From F23-B02 sp963633225 (GTDB lineage Bacteria; Bacillota; Clostridia; Oscillospirales; Oscillospiraceae): a DNA stretch of 64,000 nt. This document shows positions 17,426 through 25,870 of this stretch, in pieces. Positions within the stretch are counted from its first letter, which is position 1; every line of letters starts with the position of its first letter. The position numbers were made by a program, and so were the translations under genes. The notes beneath the pieces are model-generated. The model did no database searches, had not been told where the DNA came from, and saw only the letters and a program-made list of their open reading frames with translations. The stretch is taken from contig CAVGXR010000042.1 in assembly GCA_963633225.1 (NCBI GenBank), positions 62,001-126,000 on the forward strand, in the 5' to 3' direction.

Positions 17426-18907
17426 TCACAGCAGAATACAGATGAGCGTTCCCCTGCCCTCGTTTATGATCCTTTGCAGAGTCTCCTGAAGTCTCGCTCT
17501 TGCATTCGGCGGTAGGCTTGTAAGGCGCTCGGCTATCGCCTCCTGAGCGATCTCATACAAGGGACGGCCAAATATGTTCGACTCCCAGATGCGGCTCATA
17601 TCTCCGTCAAAGCCCTGCAAAAGGAAGCTTATTATCTCATCCGACGCTCCTTCTCCTCCGCTGATCGACGGCCTTACTATGGCTTCAACGCCGGTTTTCA
17701 GCAGATGTACAGCCGGAGCATGAGCCTTCAGCTTCACGGAATATTTTCCGCCTTGCCTGACGAGCTGCGGCTCTTCTATCCGTATATCGTCTGCCTGCGG
17801 CATGATAACTCCGTATCCTGTTCTGCGAACCGAGTCCAGCGCGTCCTTTATCTTATCGTACTCCAGCTTCACCTGACCAAGCTCACAAAGCACCTTCATA
17901 AGATCTCCGTCATCGGCTATCTCTATGCCGGATTCCTCGCTTATGAGCTGATAGTAAAGCTTCTTCGGCATGTCTATTGCAATATTTACAGTACCGCAGC
18001 CCATATTGCTGCTTTCGATATACGCAGCGTCAATAATGTCCAGCTCGGATATCTGCGTGAGCATACCGCTTATGTCGCTGACACAGTAAAGTCCTCCTGA
18101 TGCACAGATAAGACTGCTGTAAAGCTCGTTTTTCATATCGTTTTCGAGGTCGAAGGCTCTGAACCATTCCGGCAGACGTATCGAAAGCTCACACAGCGGA
18201 AACTGCCCAAGCACCTTGCGCATTATCTCGCATATGTCGTTTTCACTCAGCGTTTGGCAGTTTACCCTTATGCACGCTGCATCATACTCCTCGCTCAGCT
18301 GCTGCTCAAGCTCCATGGCGCGTTCCGAATCGGGCTCGGCACTGTTTATAAGTATAACAAAAGGCTTCCCAATGCTTTTAAGCTCGGTGACGACACGTTT
18401 TTCGGGCTCTATATATGCCTCGCGTTCAATATCGCATATGCTGCCGTCGGTCGTTACCACAATGCCTATAGTCGAATGGTCGCATATGACCTTGTGTGTG
18501 CCGGATTCGGCGGCCTCCGTCATAGTCACCTCGTGATCGAACCACGGAGTCGTTACGAGTCTTTCGCTGCCGTCCTCAAAGCGGCCTGATGCCCCCTGCA
18601 CCATGTAGCCGACGCAATCGACCATGCGTACCATGCAGGCCGCAGCATCTCCGAGGCGTATCTGCACGGCCTCCTCAGGCACAAATTTAGGCTCTGCGGT
18701 CATGATAGTCCTGCCTGACCCGCTCTGCGGCAGCTCATCGCGGGCGCGCTCTCTTGCGTATTCATCCTCTATATTGGGAATGACAAGCGTATCCATAAAT
18801 CGCTTTATAAATGTCGATTTGCCGGTTCTCACCGGACCGACCACACCTATCATGACCGCGCCGCCGCATCTTGCGGCTATATCTTTGTATATATCGGAAT
18901 TTGTCAT
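17426..18907 (-). CDS. spoIVA: Stage IV sporulation protein A (SpoIVA)
   Basis: ATPase that polymerises on the outer forespore membrane and forms the base layer for spore coat assembly. The 493-residue length matches SpoIVA. Walker A GPVRTGKST is at 24-32, followed by the long translation-factor-like GTPase-derived domain. The protein ends in the hydrophobic C terminus (GTLICILL) typical of the family, which contacts SpoVM in Bacillus. It is a single gene with its own terminator. A sigma-E-like promoter and a hairpin holding the ribosome site lie directly upstream. Confidence 0.97.
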   Translation of the reverse strand: MTNSDIYKDIAARCGGAVMIGVVGPVRTGKSTFIKRFMDTLVIPNIEDEYARERARDELPQSGSGRTIMTAEPKFVPEEAVQIRLGDAAACMVRMVDCVGYMVQGASGRFEDGSERLVTTPWFDHEVTMTEAAESGTHKVICDHSTIGIVVTTDGSICDIEREAYIEPEKRVVTELKSIGKPFVILINSAEPDSERAMELEQQLSEEYDAACIRVNCQTLSENDICEIMRKVLGQFPLCELSIRLPEWFRAFDLENDMKNELYSSLICASGGLYCVSDISGMLTQISELDIIDAAYIESSNMGCGTVNIAIDMPKKLYYQLISEESGIEIADDGDLMKVLCELGQVKLEYDKIKDALDSVRRTGYGVIMPQADDIRIEEPQLVRQGGKYSVKLKAHAPAVHLLKTGVEAIVRPSISGGEGASDEIISFLLQGFDGDMSRIWESNIFGRPLYEIAQEAIAERLTSLPPNARARLQETLQRIINEGRGTLICILL

Positions 18908-18915
18908 ATAAAAAA

Positions 18916-18959
18916 CCTCCGCAGCCTTCTCGTTTGTACGAGTTTATGAGCCGCGGAGG
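18916..18959 (-). promoter_or_regulatory. Hairpin containing the spoIVA ribosome-binding site
   Basis: Outer stem CCTCCGC / GCGGAGG (arms 18953-18959 and 18916-18922, extendable by four pairs with two wobbles) and inner stem CTCG / CGAG around the loop TACAAA. On the minus strand the 3' arm provides GGAGG, then TTTTTTAT, then the ATG. Looks like the terminator of the trmK-nif3 unit merged with the spoIVA leader. Confidence 0.7.
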
Positions 18960-18969
18960 ACAAATATTA
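18941..18969 (-). promoter_or_regulatory. Candidate sigma-E promoter of spoIVA
   Basis: TAATATT (18963-18969), 14-bp spacer, CATAAACT (18941-18948). This is close to the mother-cell sigma-E consensus (ATATT-like -35, CATACAAT-like -10, 14-15 bp apart). The start would fall inside the hairpin loop, giving a leader of about 30 nt that lacks the 5' arm. Confidence 0.6.
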
Positions 18970-18981
18970 CTTGTAAGCTTA

Positions 18982-19776
18982 TCAGAAAAATTGAGCGGTC
19001 TGCCCATGCACGCCAGATATACGCACCTCGGCATCGGGAAATCTCGTTCTCAGCTTATCCGCAAGCACCGGAACTACAACATTTTCCGTACAGAAATGGT
19101 CTGCATCTATGAGATTTATGCCGAGCTCCTTTGCATCCAGAAAGCTGTTGTATTTTATATCGCTCGTGACATAGGTATCGCATCCGGCGTTTACGGCATC
19201 CATGAGGTTTGAGCCTCCTGCTCCGCCCATTACGGCAAGCTTTTTTACCGGCTTTCCGGCATAGACATACCTCAGGCCGTTTGCCTTGAGTGCGCTCTTA
19301 CAGAGCTTTAAAAAATCCTCAAAGCGCATAGGCTCCGAGAGCTCCCCTATTCTGCCGCAGCCGACCGTATTGCCGTCTGTGCCGCATCCGCAGGCTTCGA
19401 GCCAGCGCTGAGGCTTGATGTCCAGCGCCGCCATAAGCGCATCATTCACGCCGCCCTCGGCTATATCAAGATTTGTATGCATACATATTGCAGATATATT
19501 ATTGCGCACAAGGGCTATTATCTTTCTGCCGACAAGATCATCAGCCGTCACGCTTTTTAGAGCGCCGAAGATTATAGGATGGTGCGACACAATGATATCC
19601 GCACCCAGCTGAGCTGCCTCGTCTATGACTTCATCTGTAACGTCAAGCGCAACAAGGAATTTATCTGCATCCTCACGCGCATCTCCGACCAATAGCCCTA
19701 CATTGTCAAAATCCATTTTCAATGAGACCGGCGCAAGCTCGTTTAAGTATTCAAAAATTTCTCCTACCTTAGGCAT
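18982..19776 (-). CDS. Nif3-like dinuclear metal centre protein (YqfO family)
   Basis: Member of the Nif3/YqfO/DUF34 family, hexameric proteins with a two-metal site and no settled biochemical function; proposed GTP cyclohydrolase-like activity is unproven. The 264 residues carry the metal ligands SHHP (H65, H66), a histidine in HTNLDIAEGG near 101 and the C-terminal DADHFCTE segment. The short version lacks the inserted PII-like domain of longer homologues. It overlaps trmK by 8 bp, a very common pairing in Firmicutes. Confidence 0.92.
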   Translation of the reverse strand: MPKVGEIFEYLNELAPVSLKMDFDNVGLLVGDAREDADKFLVALDVTDEVIDEAAQLGADIIVSHHPIIFGALKSVTADDLVGRKIIALVRNNISAICMHTNLDIAEGGVNDALMAALDIKPQRWLEACGCGTDGNTVGCGRIGELSEPMRFEDFLKLCKSALKANGLRYVYAGKPVKKLAVMGGAGGSNLMDAVNAGCDTYVTSDIKYNSFLDAKELGINLIDADHFCTENVVVPVLADKLRTRFPDAEVRISGVHGQTAQFF

Positions 19777-20470
19777 TTTCCGCTCCCTTCATCTGTTCAA
19801 GCTCATGTATCATATTCTCGATCAGCTTTTTCCACGCTCTCAAAGATGCATCATTTGCGTTTTCCAAGCCCTTGCCGGCTGCTTTAAAGCGCTTGAGATG
19901 CTTATCAAGCACCGCTTCAAAGCACTCTGAGCACTTTACCAACTCGTATTTTCCGACAAAGAGCTCTGCATCCGAATATACTGCACTCTCGCCGGGCTCT
20001 GCGCATATAATCTGGCACAGCACGTCATTATCCTCAATATAAGTCTCGTTTGTTATGCAAAAGCCGTTATTTGAAAGCCAGTATCTGAGTATCTCGGGCT
20101 TGGTAACGGGGTGGAGAATTAGCTTATAGTCGCTGCGCTCTGCCCACTGCGGCATATCATACAGCCCGCGGTCCAATATGCCCGTTATCGTATCTCCGCC
20201 CATTCCGGCGACAATGATGGTGTCCACGCGGCTATCGTCGATCCCCTCAAGCCCGTTGCAGAGGATGAGCTCCACATCGTCTATTCCGGCATCCAAAAGT
20301 CCGCGCTTTGCCTTTTTTAGCGGCCCTTCATTTATATCGCTTGCAGCGATATATCCGTCATAGCCGCTGCGGCGCAGCATGACCGGCAGTATCGCATGAT
20401 CGGTCCCAATATCGGCAACGCCGCGGCCTGCGGGAACCATGGACGCTATAAGTTCAAGTCTGCTGTTCAT
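19769..20470 (-). CDS. trmK: tRNA (adenine-22-N1)-methyltransferase TrmK
   Basis: SAM-dependent methyltransferase that makes m1A22 in bacterial tRNAs. The Rossmann fold begins with VADIGTDHAILPV near residue 20, followed by AASDINEGPLKKA and the AGMGGDTI motif. The 233 residues match the family. The start at 20470 is chosen because GGAG sits just upstream; the in-frame ATG four codons earlier contains that ribosome site. Coupled by overlap to the nif3-like gene. Confidence 0.93.
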   Translation of the reverse strand: MNSRLELIASMVPAGRGVADIGTDHAILPVMLRRSGYDGYIAASDINEGPLKKAKRGLLDAGIDDVELILCNGLEGIDDSRVDTIIVAGMGGDTITGILDRGLYDMPQWAERSDYKLILHPVTKPEILRYWLSNNGFCITNETYIEDNDVLCQIICAEPGESAVYSDAELFVGKYELVKCSECFEAVLDKHLKRFKAAGKGLENANDASLRAWKKLIENMIHELEQMKGAENA

Positions 20471-20483
20471 AATTATCTCCATA

Positions 20484-20520
20484 TATAACGAAAAGCCGGA
20501 TACACCGGCTTTTCGTTATA
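20484..20520 (-). terminator. Hairpin between the DUF1858 gene and trmK
   Basis: Perfect 16-bp stem (20484-20499 and 20505-20520) with a 5-nt loop. The arm contains TTTTCG rather than a clean T-run, so termination strength is uncertain. It lies after the DUF1858 stop and before trmK. Confidence 0.7.
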
Positions 20521-20527
20521 CTCTTAC

Positions 20528-20746
20528 TTACAGAGCCAGCAGATATGCCTTGAGCTCAACAATGAACTCGTCGGGCTCAACGCCGTGTGCGGCGCAGGCC
20601 TGCTCGAGGCTTTCTGCGGTGGCCAGCGCACAGCCGAGGCAATGCATTCCGAGCTCCTGGAACTTAGGCATGGCTTCGGGGAAATTGGACAGGATATCCG
20701 AAATAACGGTTTCTCTGTTAATGTCCATAATCTTAAGCATTTCCAT
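20528..20746 (-). CDS. DUF1858 domain protein
   Basis: Small 72-residue protein of the DUF1858 type, with the family pattern of a short helical region, a GMHCLGCALA motif with two cysteines spaced CxxC, and ESLEQACAAHG. DUF1858 is often found alone or fused to hybrid-cluster-like or sulfur-handling proteins, and a redox or thiol role is inferred only from the cysteines. The ATG at 20746 has GGAG nine bases upstream; the earlier TTG would place that site inside the gene. Flanked on both sides by hairpins, so probably monocistronic. Confidence 0.85.
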   Translation of the reverse strand: MEMLKIMDINRETVISDILSNFPEAMPKFQELGMHCLGCALATAESLEQACAAHGVEPDEFIVELKAYLLAL

Positions 20747-20787
20747 TGTTCGTATCTCCAATCATAAGATTTAACGAAATAAAGAAC

Positions 20788-20808
20788 GGGACGTCATGAG
20801 GACGTCCC
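20788..20808 (-). terminator. Terminator of the zinc-ribbon gene
   Basis: Perfect 8-bp stem GGGACGTC / GACGTCCC with a 5-nt loop, followed on the minus strand by GTTCTTTATTT. Confidence 0.65.
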
Positions 20809-20832
20809 ACTCTATACCCGAGTGTTTAAAGC

Positions 20833-21111
20833 TCAGGCCTGTTCCTTCATCTTTGCAAAGCATTCGCTGCAGTATACGGGACGGTCGGACTTGGGCTCAA
20901 AAGGAACCTTTGCCTCTCCGCCGCAAGCTGCGCAAACTGCGGTGAAGAACTCGCGGGGACCGCGTGCTGCGTTCTTGCGTGCATCACGGCATGCCTTGCA
21001 GCGCTGGGGCTCGTTCTGGAAGCCGCGCTCTGCGTAGAATTCCTGCTCGCCTGCGGAGAACACGAACTCCTGACCACATTCTTTGCAAATTAAGGTCTTG
21101 TCTTCGTACAT
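20833..21111 (-). CDS. Small zinc-ribbon protein (CxxC-x17-CxxC type)
   Basis: A 92-residue protein with four CxxC pairs: CKEC near residue 9, CKAC near 38, CAAC near 60 and CSEC near 81. It therefore probably binds two zinc ions. It matches the probable zinc-ribbon families seen widely in Clostridia and has no known function. It lies 50 bp after sigH on the same strand with no terminator between them, so it is probably co-transcribed with sigH. The start at 21111 follows GAGGAT. Confidence 0.85.
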   Translation of the reverse strand: MYEDKTLICKECGQEFVFSAGEQEFYAERGFQNEPQRCKACRDARKNAARGPREFFTAVCAACGGEAKVPFEPKSDRPVYCSECFAKMKEQA

Positions 21112-21161
21112 TGTAAATCCTCTCTTTGAAAATCTCGCCTGTCGGCTTTTATATGCGTCAG

Positions 21162-21788
21162 CTACTTGCTGATATCGCCTGATTTAAGCATTTGCGCCGT
21201 CTTGCGCCTTATCCTTTGTATCGCATTGTCAACAGCCTTGTCACCCTTGCCGGTGAGCTTTGCTATTTCCTTATAGCTCAGCCCCTCGAGATAATAGGAC
21301 AAAACGGCTTTTTCATATTTGGAAAGCATGTTGACCAAGGATAAATATAACTGTTCTGTGTACTTTTTATTCTCTCTTGCCAGAACCTGCTCTTCAGGAG
21401 ATTTCTGAAAAAATTCAGCGCATATGACTGCCTGGGTCTGGGATTCATCCGAGAGTATCGACTCTAAAGGTACGCGATTGTTAAGCGGATCATGTTTTAA
21501 GCTGGAAGCTGATTTCACAGCCGAGCGCAGCCTGTTCCTTATGCACCATTCGGCAAAGGTCTTGAACGATGCATTATGCTCGGGCTTATACTGCCTCACC
21601 GCCGAAAGAAGCCCGAACATTCCCTCCTGAATAAGATCCTCGCTCTCTCCACCTGCCAGAAACAAGGGGCGTGCGCAGATTCGCACAAGGCGCATATATC
21701 GGGAAACAAGCTCCTCCTCTGCAAAGCTGTCGCCTCCGGCGGCAAGCCTCTGCAAGGCATTATCTTCTAAGTCAGTGTATATGTTCAT
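21162..21788 (-). CDS. sigH: RNA polymerase sigma factor SigH (sigma-30 type)
   Basis: Sigma-70 family factor of 208 residues most like SigH/Spo0H, which drives early sporulation and stationary-phase genes. Region 2 has EDLIQEGMFGLLSAVRQY (near 49-67) and SFKTFAEWCIRNR. Region 4 carries a helix-turn-helix with YLEGLSYKEIAKLTG and KAVDNAIQRIRRK. The ATG at 21788 has a poor ribosome site, which may keep its level low. A good sigma-A-like promoter lies at 21824-21851. Identity as SigH rather than another short sigma factor is inferred from the match to region 2 and 4 patterns. Confidence 0.88.
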   Translation of the reverse strand: MNIYTDLEDNALQRLAAGGDSFAEEELVSRYMRLVRICARPLFLAGGESEDLIQEGMFGLLSAVRQYKPEHNASFKTFAEWCIRNRLRSAVKSASSLKHDPLNNRVPLESILSDESQTQAVICAEFFQKSPEEQVLARENKKYTEQLYLSLVNMLSKYEKAVLSYYLEGLSYKEIAKLTGKGDKAVDNAIQRIRRKTAQMLKSGDISK

Positions 21789-21823
21789 ATGAAACCAACT
21801 ATTACTTCCAACAATACAGCTTT

Positions 21824-21851
21824 ATTATATATCAAATTTGTTGAAAGTCAA
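21824..21851 (-). promoter_or_regulatory. Promoter of sigH
   Basis: TTGACT (21846-21851), 16-bp spacer, TATAAT (21824-21829) on the minus strand; near-consensus sigma-A elements. Confidence 0.75.
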
Positions 21852-21897
21852 TATAATTACAGTGAAAAAATACTGAAATTTCATAAGAAAACAGGGC

Positions 21898-22941
21898 TTA
21901 AATATCAATTTCCTGCTGACCGAGCTGCTGGATACCGAGATGCTCATATGTTTTGCGTGTTACACAGCGTCCACGCGGCGTGCGCGTGAGAAATCCCTGC
22001 TGAAGAAGATACGGTTCATATACATCCTCAAGCGTGACGGAATCCTCGTTTATTGTCGCTGCCAGCGTCTCAAGTCCGACAGGTCCGCCGTTATAATACT
22101 CGATTATGCTGCGCAGCATCCTTCTGTCGATCGAGTCAAGACCGCTTTTATCGACCTCGAGCCGCGACAGAGCCATGTCTGCAACATCCTTTGTTATAAC
22201 GCCGTCTGCCCTGACCTGCGCAAAGTCGCGCACACGGCGCAGCATCCTGTTTGCTATACGCGGCGTTCCGCGTGAGCGCGACGCTATCTCAACAGCTCCG
22301 TCACGCTCTATCTCTATGCCGAGGATATCAGCAGAGCGCTCTACAATACGGCGCAGCTCGTCAACTGTGTACAGCTCGAGCCTGAGTGTAACGCCGAAGC
22401 GGTCGCGCAGAGGCGCCGTGAGCTGGCCTGAGCGCGTCGTTGCCCCTATGAGCGTAAACTTCGGCAGCTCAAGGTGAAGCGAGTTTGCAGACGGGCCCTT
22501 GCCGAGGATTATATCTATCGCATAATCCTCCATAGCCGGATATAGTATCTCCTCATAGGCACGGTTTAGCCGGTGTATCTCATCAACGAAAAGTATATCA
22601 CCCTCGTTGAGGTTTGTAAGCATAGCAACAAGATCGCCCGGCTTTTCTATGGCAGGGCCTGATGTTATGCGCATATTAACGCCCATCTCGTTTGCAATGA
22701 CCGCCGCAAGCGTTGTCTTGCCCAGACCCGGAGGGCCGTGCAGAAGGACATGGTCGAGCGGTTCGTTTCTCAGGCGCGCCGCGTCAATAAAGACGCTGAG
22801 GTTATCCTTAGCCTTCTCCTGCCCTATATATTCATTTATCGTTCTCGGTCTGAGGCTTCCCTCGCCTGCATCCTCCGGCAGAACCGAAGAGCTTGTCACT
22901 ACAGGAGTCTCCTCAAGACCTTCCGAAAAATTTATACTCAT
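21898..22941 (-). CDS. ruvB: Holliday junction branch migration helicase RuvB
   Basis: AAA+ motor that drives branch migration of Holliday junctions with RuvA. The 347 residues contain Walker A GPPGLGKT at 69-76, Walker B DEIHR near 120, sensor GATTRSG and a winged-helix C-terminal domain. Last gene of the ruvCAB operon, 11 bp after ruvA. Confidence 0.97.
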   Translation of the reverse strand: MSINFSEGLEETPVVTSSSVLPEDAGEGSLRPRTINEYIGQEKAKDNLSVFIDAARLRNEPLDHVLLHGPPGLGKTTLAAVIANEMGVNMRITSGPAIEKPGDLVAMLTNLNEGDILFVDEIHRLNRAYEEILYPAMEDYAIDIILGKGPSANSLHLELPKFTLIGATTRSGQLTAPLRDRFGVTLRLELYTVDELRRIVERSADILGIEIERDGAVEIASRSRGTPRIANRMLRRVRDFAQVRADGVITKDVADMALSRLEVDKSGLDSIDRRMLRSIIEYYNGGPVGLETLAATINEDSVTLEDVYEPYLLQQGFLTRTPRGRCVTRKTYEHLGIQQLGQQEIDI

Positions 22942-22952
22942 TTATCTTTCCT

Positions 22953-23555
22953 CTACATTAGCTTTTTCAGCGCAGCCCTGACTATCTGCTCTGTTTCCAT
23001 GCCGTTTATGTCCATGCTGCTGAGAGCTGCGTTTATCTCCGCCGTGCCGTATCCGAGCACCGTGAGCGCGGCGACAGCGTCGCTTTTGCTTTTGCTTACG
23101 GCGGCGGTCTGTGTCATAACGGCCGGCAGCTCATATTCTGCCGAACCGCCCATTTCCTTGGCCACCTTGTCCTTGAGCTCAAGTATAACACGCTGAGCGA
23201 TCTTTTTCCCGACCCCCTGAGCTGCGCTTATCGCCTTATCATCGCCGTTCATCACAGCAAGTGCAAGAGCTTCCGGCGTTACTGCGCACAGGATCGCCTG
23301 TGCAGCCTTCGGACCGATGCCGGAGACCGACAGCAGCATTTCAAAGCAGCGTTTTTCGCTGAGCGTTGCAAAACCGTAAAGCTCAAAGCTGTCCTCTTTT
23401 ATGCATTCCGAGATATACAGCTTTACTCTCTCTCCAAGCTTTAACCTTGACAGCGTGTAGACGGTCGTGTTTACAGCATAGCCCACGCCGCTGCAATCTA
23501 TAACGGCAAGGTTCAGATCAATATCGGAAACTACGCCGTTTAAATGGTAGAACAC
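22953..23555 (-). CDS. ruvA: Holliday junction binding protein RuvA
   Basis: Tetrameric Holliday junction-binding protein that loads RuvB. The 200 residues show the N-terminal OB fold (MFYHLNGVV start), the helix-hairpin-helix region (SGIGPKAAQAIL and GVGKKIAQRVILELKDK) and a flexible link to a C-terminal RuvB-contact domain. Overlaps ruvC by 16 bp. Confidence 0.96.
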   Translation of the reverse strand: MFYHLNGVVSDIDLNLAVIDCSGVGYAVNTTVYTLSRLKLGERVKLYISECIKEDSFELYGFATLSEKRCFEMLLSVSGIGPKAAQAILCAVTPEALALAVMNGDDKAISAAQGVGKKIAQRVILELKDKVAKEMGGSAEYELPAVMTQTAAVSKSKSDAVAALTVLGYGTAEINAALSSMDINGMETEQIVRAALKKLM

Positions 23556-24061
23556 AGTCCTTCATCTTCCTTTCGGCTGAGTAGTGAGGTGCTGCTGCGG
23601 GCATGGCATATCGCCAGCGCGACAGCATCGGCAGCGTCATCGGGCTTGGGAGCCGACGGCAGGCTCAAGATACGCTTTACCATTTCAATTACCTGATTTT
23701 TTTCGGCTCTGCCGTAGCCGACGACAGCCTGCTTTACCTGAAGGGGCGTGTATTCAAACACTCTCACACCTGCACGGTAAGCTGCAAGCAGAATAACTCC
23801 GCGTGCGTGCGCAACGGATATACCCGTCGTGATATTGGTGTTGAAAAAAAGCTCCTCAACAGACATCACATCCGGCGAGAATGTGCTTATAAGCTCATTC
23901 ATATCGCAGAATATCCTGTCAAGCCTGCTTGACAGCGAGGTGTGCGCCGGTGTGCTTATAACGCCGCAGGTCACGAGCTTCATTTTTGTTCTGTCCGTGT
24001 CAACTACGGAAAAGCCGACCGTGGCAAGCCCGGGGTCTATACCCAAGATACGCATGTTCAT
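23540..24061 (-). CDS. ruvC: Crossover junction endodeoxyribonuclease RuvC
   Basis: Resolves Holliday junctions in complex with RuvAB. RNase H-like fold of about 173 residues with catalytic acidic residues in RILGIDPGLATVGF, the VEELFF segment and the C-terminal PDDAADAVALAICH. Three in-frame starts (GTG 24064, ATG 24061, ATG 24055) are close together near AGGA; 24061 is used here but is not certain. First gene of ruvCAB, with a promoter directly upstream. Confidence 0.95.
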   Translation of the reverse strand: MNMRILGIDPGLATVGFSVVDTDRTKMKLVTCGVISTPAHTSLSSRLDRIFCDMNELISTFSPDVMSVEELFFNTNITTGISVAHARGVILLAAYRAGVRVFEYTPLQVKQAVVGYGRAEKNQVIEMVKRILSLPSAPKPDDAADAVALAICHARSSTSLLSRKEDEGLCSTI

Positions 24062-24077
24062 CACATCCTGAGTATTT

Positions 24078-24106
24078 ATTTTAACACAGCATGCTATCCA
24101 TTACAA
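24078..24106 (-). promoter_or_regulatory. Promoter of ruvCAB
   Basis: TTGTAA (24101-24106), 17-bp spacer, TAAAAT (24078-24083) on the minus strand, giving a very short leader to ruvC. Confidence 0.6.
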
Positions 24107-24157
24107 CAAAAACGTAAGCGCCGGATCCGGCAAATTGTAAAATTTCTTCAGTGCGTC

Positions 24158-24186
24158 TTGTCATACGGCAAATAAGGATTTATAAT
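24158..24186 (+). promoter_or_regulatory. Promoter of the ATP-grasp/LRR gene
   Basis: TTGTCA (24158-24163), 17-bp spacer, TATAAT (24181-24186), about 23 bp from the expected start point to the ATG, which follows GGGAGG. Confidence 0.75.
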
Positions 24187-24215
24187 TCAGTCAACACCTG
24201 TATCGGGAGGAAAGC

Positions 24216-25859
24216 ATGAAGAATTCCGTCAAGGATAAGATACTCAACTATATGTTCAACATCCTTTGGAAAAGCCGCCGTGCGGATCTTAAGCGTGCAG
24301 TCTCGGCTATCGAGTCCGGAGACAAGCGCAGCGCAAAGTCCGCAGCATTGAAAAAATGGTTCAGGGAAATGACCGGTCAGACGAAGGAGCTTACAGACGA
24401 GCAGCTCAGTGAGCTTAAAAATGTCTGGGGAGATATATGGGATACCGGGCTTGTAGATCCTCTCTGGGTTCAGGTCTACAGCGGCAAGACCGGCATCTAC
24501 AGTCCCGAATACATCGGCAGCGACATACATTACTACAACGTCGAGTGGAGCCGGATAGACAGCGACTATCTGCGCGCATTTCTCGACAAAAACTATATGG
24601 ATGTGCTTCTGCCCTGCATAAAGCACCCGCCAACGCTCATAAGGAAGATACACGGGCAGTATCTTGACCCTGACTTTACGCCTATAAGCAAGGCTCAGGC
24701 CGTCGATAAGCTCTGCGAGAATCTCGATCCGGGCGTTGTTGTCAAAATAAGCCGAGCAAGCAGCGGCGGAAAAGGCGTTCGCTTTCTGGGCGTGGGCAGC
24801 ACAAAGGACGATATCTCCGCCGCGCTCGATGTTGACCCCGATGTCGCCGTTCAGCTCGTGATGCAGCAGCATCCAGAGATGGCGAAAATGAACGCATCGT
24901 CGGTAAATACGATCCGTATCATCTGTATCATACTCGACGGCGAGTCGATCCCCCTGTCCGCCGTCGTAAGGATCGGAAACAGCGGGAGCCGTGTCGATAA
25001 TTTCAGCAGCGGTGGTGTCGGCTGCGGAGTAAGACCCGACGGTCATCTCAATGACTGCGGATATACGCAGAGAGGTGAGCGCTATGACGTGCACCCCAAC
25101 GGTTTTGTTTTCAGCGAGGGCTTTGTGCCCAATTTTGATAAGGCTCTGGAGGCCGTCAAGCGCTGCCATATGCATGTTCCGATGTTCGGCGTGGCCTCAT
25201 GGGACATTGCGATAGATACCGACGGCGAGCCGGTGCTCATTGAATACAACGTCGGCGGCGCCGGCATCGACATCCACCAGTATAATAACGGTCCGCTTTA
25301 CGGAAAGTACCGTGAGCGCATAATCTCGGACGCGTTTAAAAACTACGCAAAGCGAGGCGCTACGCTCGATTTCAATTATTCTGTCGCTCACGGCAGTGCC
25401 TCGATATACAACGGAAGCGGCGCTGTTCACGAGCTCATCATCCCCTCCTCCCTTGAGGGCAGCCCCGTCAGGCGCATAGGCGACAGTGCGTTTAAAAACA
25501 GCAAAAAGCTCGAGAGCGTCACGGTCGAGGCGAAGCTGAACGAAATCGGGTACCTTGCCTTCTATAACTGCGCAAAGCTCAAGCGCGTAGAGTTCAAAAG
25601 GCCCGTTGAAACGATAGCTCGCTCCGCGTTCAACAGATGCACGGCACTTGAAAACATAACAATACCCGATGGGTGCAGAAAGATATGCAGATATGCCTTC
25701 AGGACCTGCAGGGCTCTGAGCCGTATAACGATCCCCGACTCCGTGGAGCTGATAGAGCCTGATGCTTTTCTCGAATCCCCGAACATAGTTATCTGCTGCG
25801 GGAAGGGCAGCGCCGCGGAGCGCTACGCGGCAGAAAACAACATCAAATACCGTAATTGA
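24216..25859 (+). CDS. Sugar-transfer-type ATP-grasp enzyme fused to BspA-like leucine-rich repeats
   Basis: A 547-residue protein in two parts. Residues about 150-375 resemble the sugar-transfer associated ATP-grasp family (ATPgrasp_ST), with a glycine-rich loop SSGGKG near 182-187, NTIRI near 231 and the metal/ATP-binding ASWDIAIDTDG...LIEYNVGGAG near 327-350. Residues about 405-530 are four to five BspA-type leucine-rich repeats (IGDSAFKNSKKLESV, IGYLAFYNCAKL, IARSAFNRCTAL, ICRYAFRTCRAL). There is no signal peptide or membrane segment, so the LRR part, usually extracellular, appears cytoplasmic here. ATP-grasp enzymes join a carboxylate to an amine or thiol; the substrate is unknown. Stands alone with its own promoter and shared terminator. 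Confidence 0.82.
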   Translation: MKNSVKDKILNYMFNILWKSRRADLKRAVSAIESGDKRSAKSAALKKWFREMTGQTKELTDEQLSELKNVWGDIWDTGLVDPLWVQVYSGKTGIYSPEYIGSDIHYYNVEWSRIDSDYLRAFLDKNYMDVLLPCIKHPPTLIRKIHGQYLDPDFTPISKAQAVDKLCENLDPGVVVKISRASSGGKGVRFLGVGSTKDDISAALDVDPDVAVQLVMQQHPEMAKMNASSVNTIRIICIILDGESIPLSAVVRIGNSGSRVDNFSSGGVGCGVRPDGHLNDCGYTQRGERYDVHPNGFVFSEGFVPNFDKALEAVKRCHMHVPMFGVASWDIAIDTDGEPVLIEYNVGGAGIDIHQYNNGPLYGKYRERIISDAFKNYAKRGATLDFNYSVAHGSASIYNGSGAVHELIIPSSLEGSPVRRIGDSAFKNSKKLESVTVEAKLNEIGYLAFYNCAKLKRVEFKRPVETIARSAFNRCTALENITIPDGCRKICRYAFRTCRALSRITIPDSVELIEPDAFLESPNIVICCGKGSAAERYAAENNIKYRN

Positions 25860-25870
25860 ATAAAGCCACA

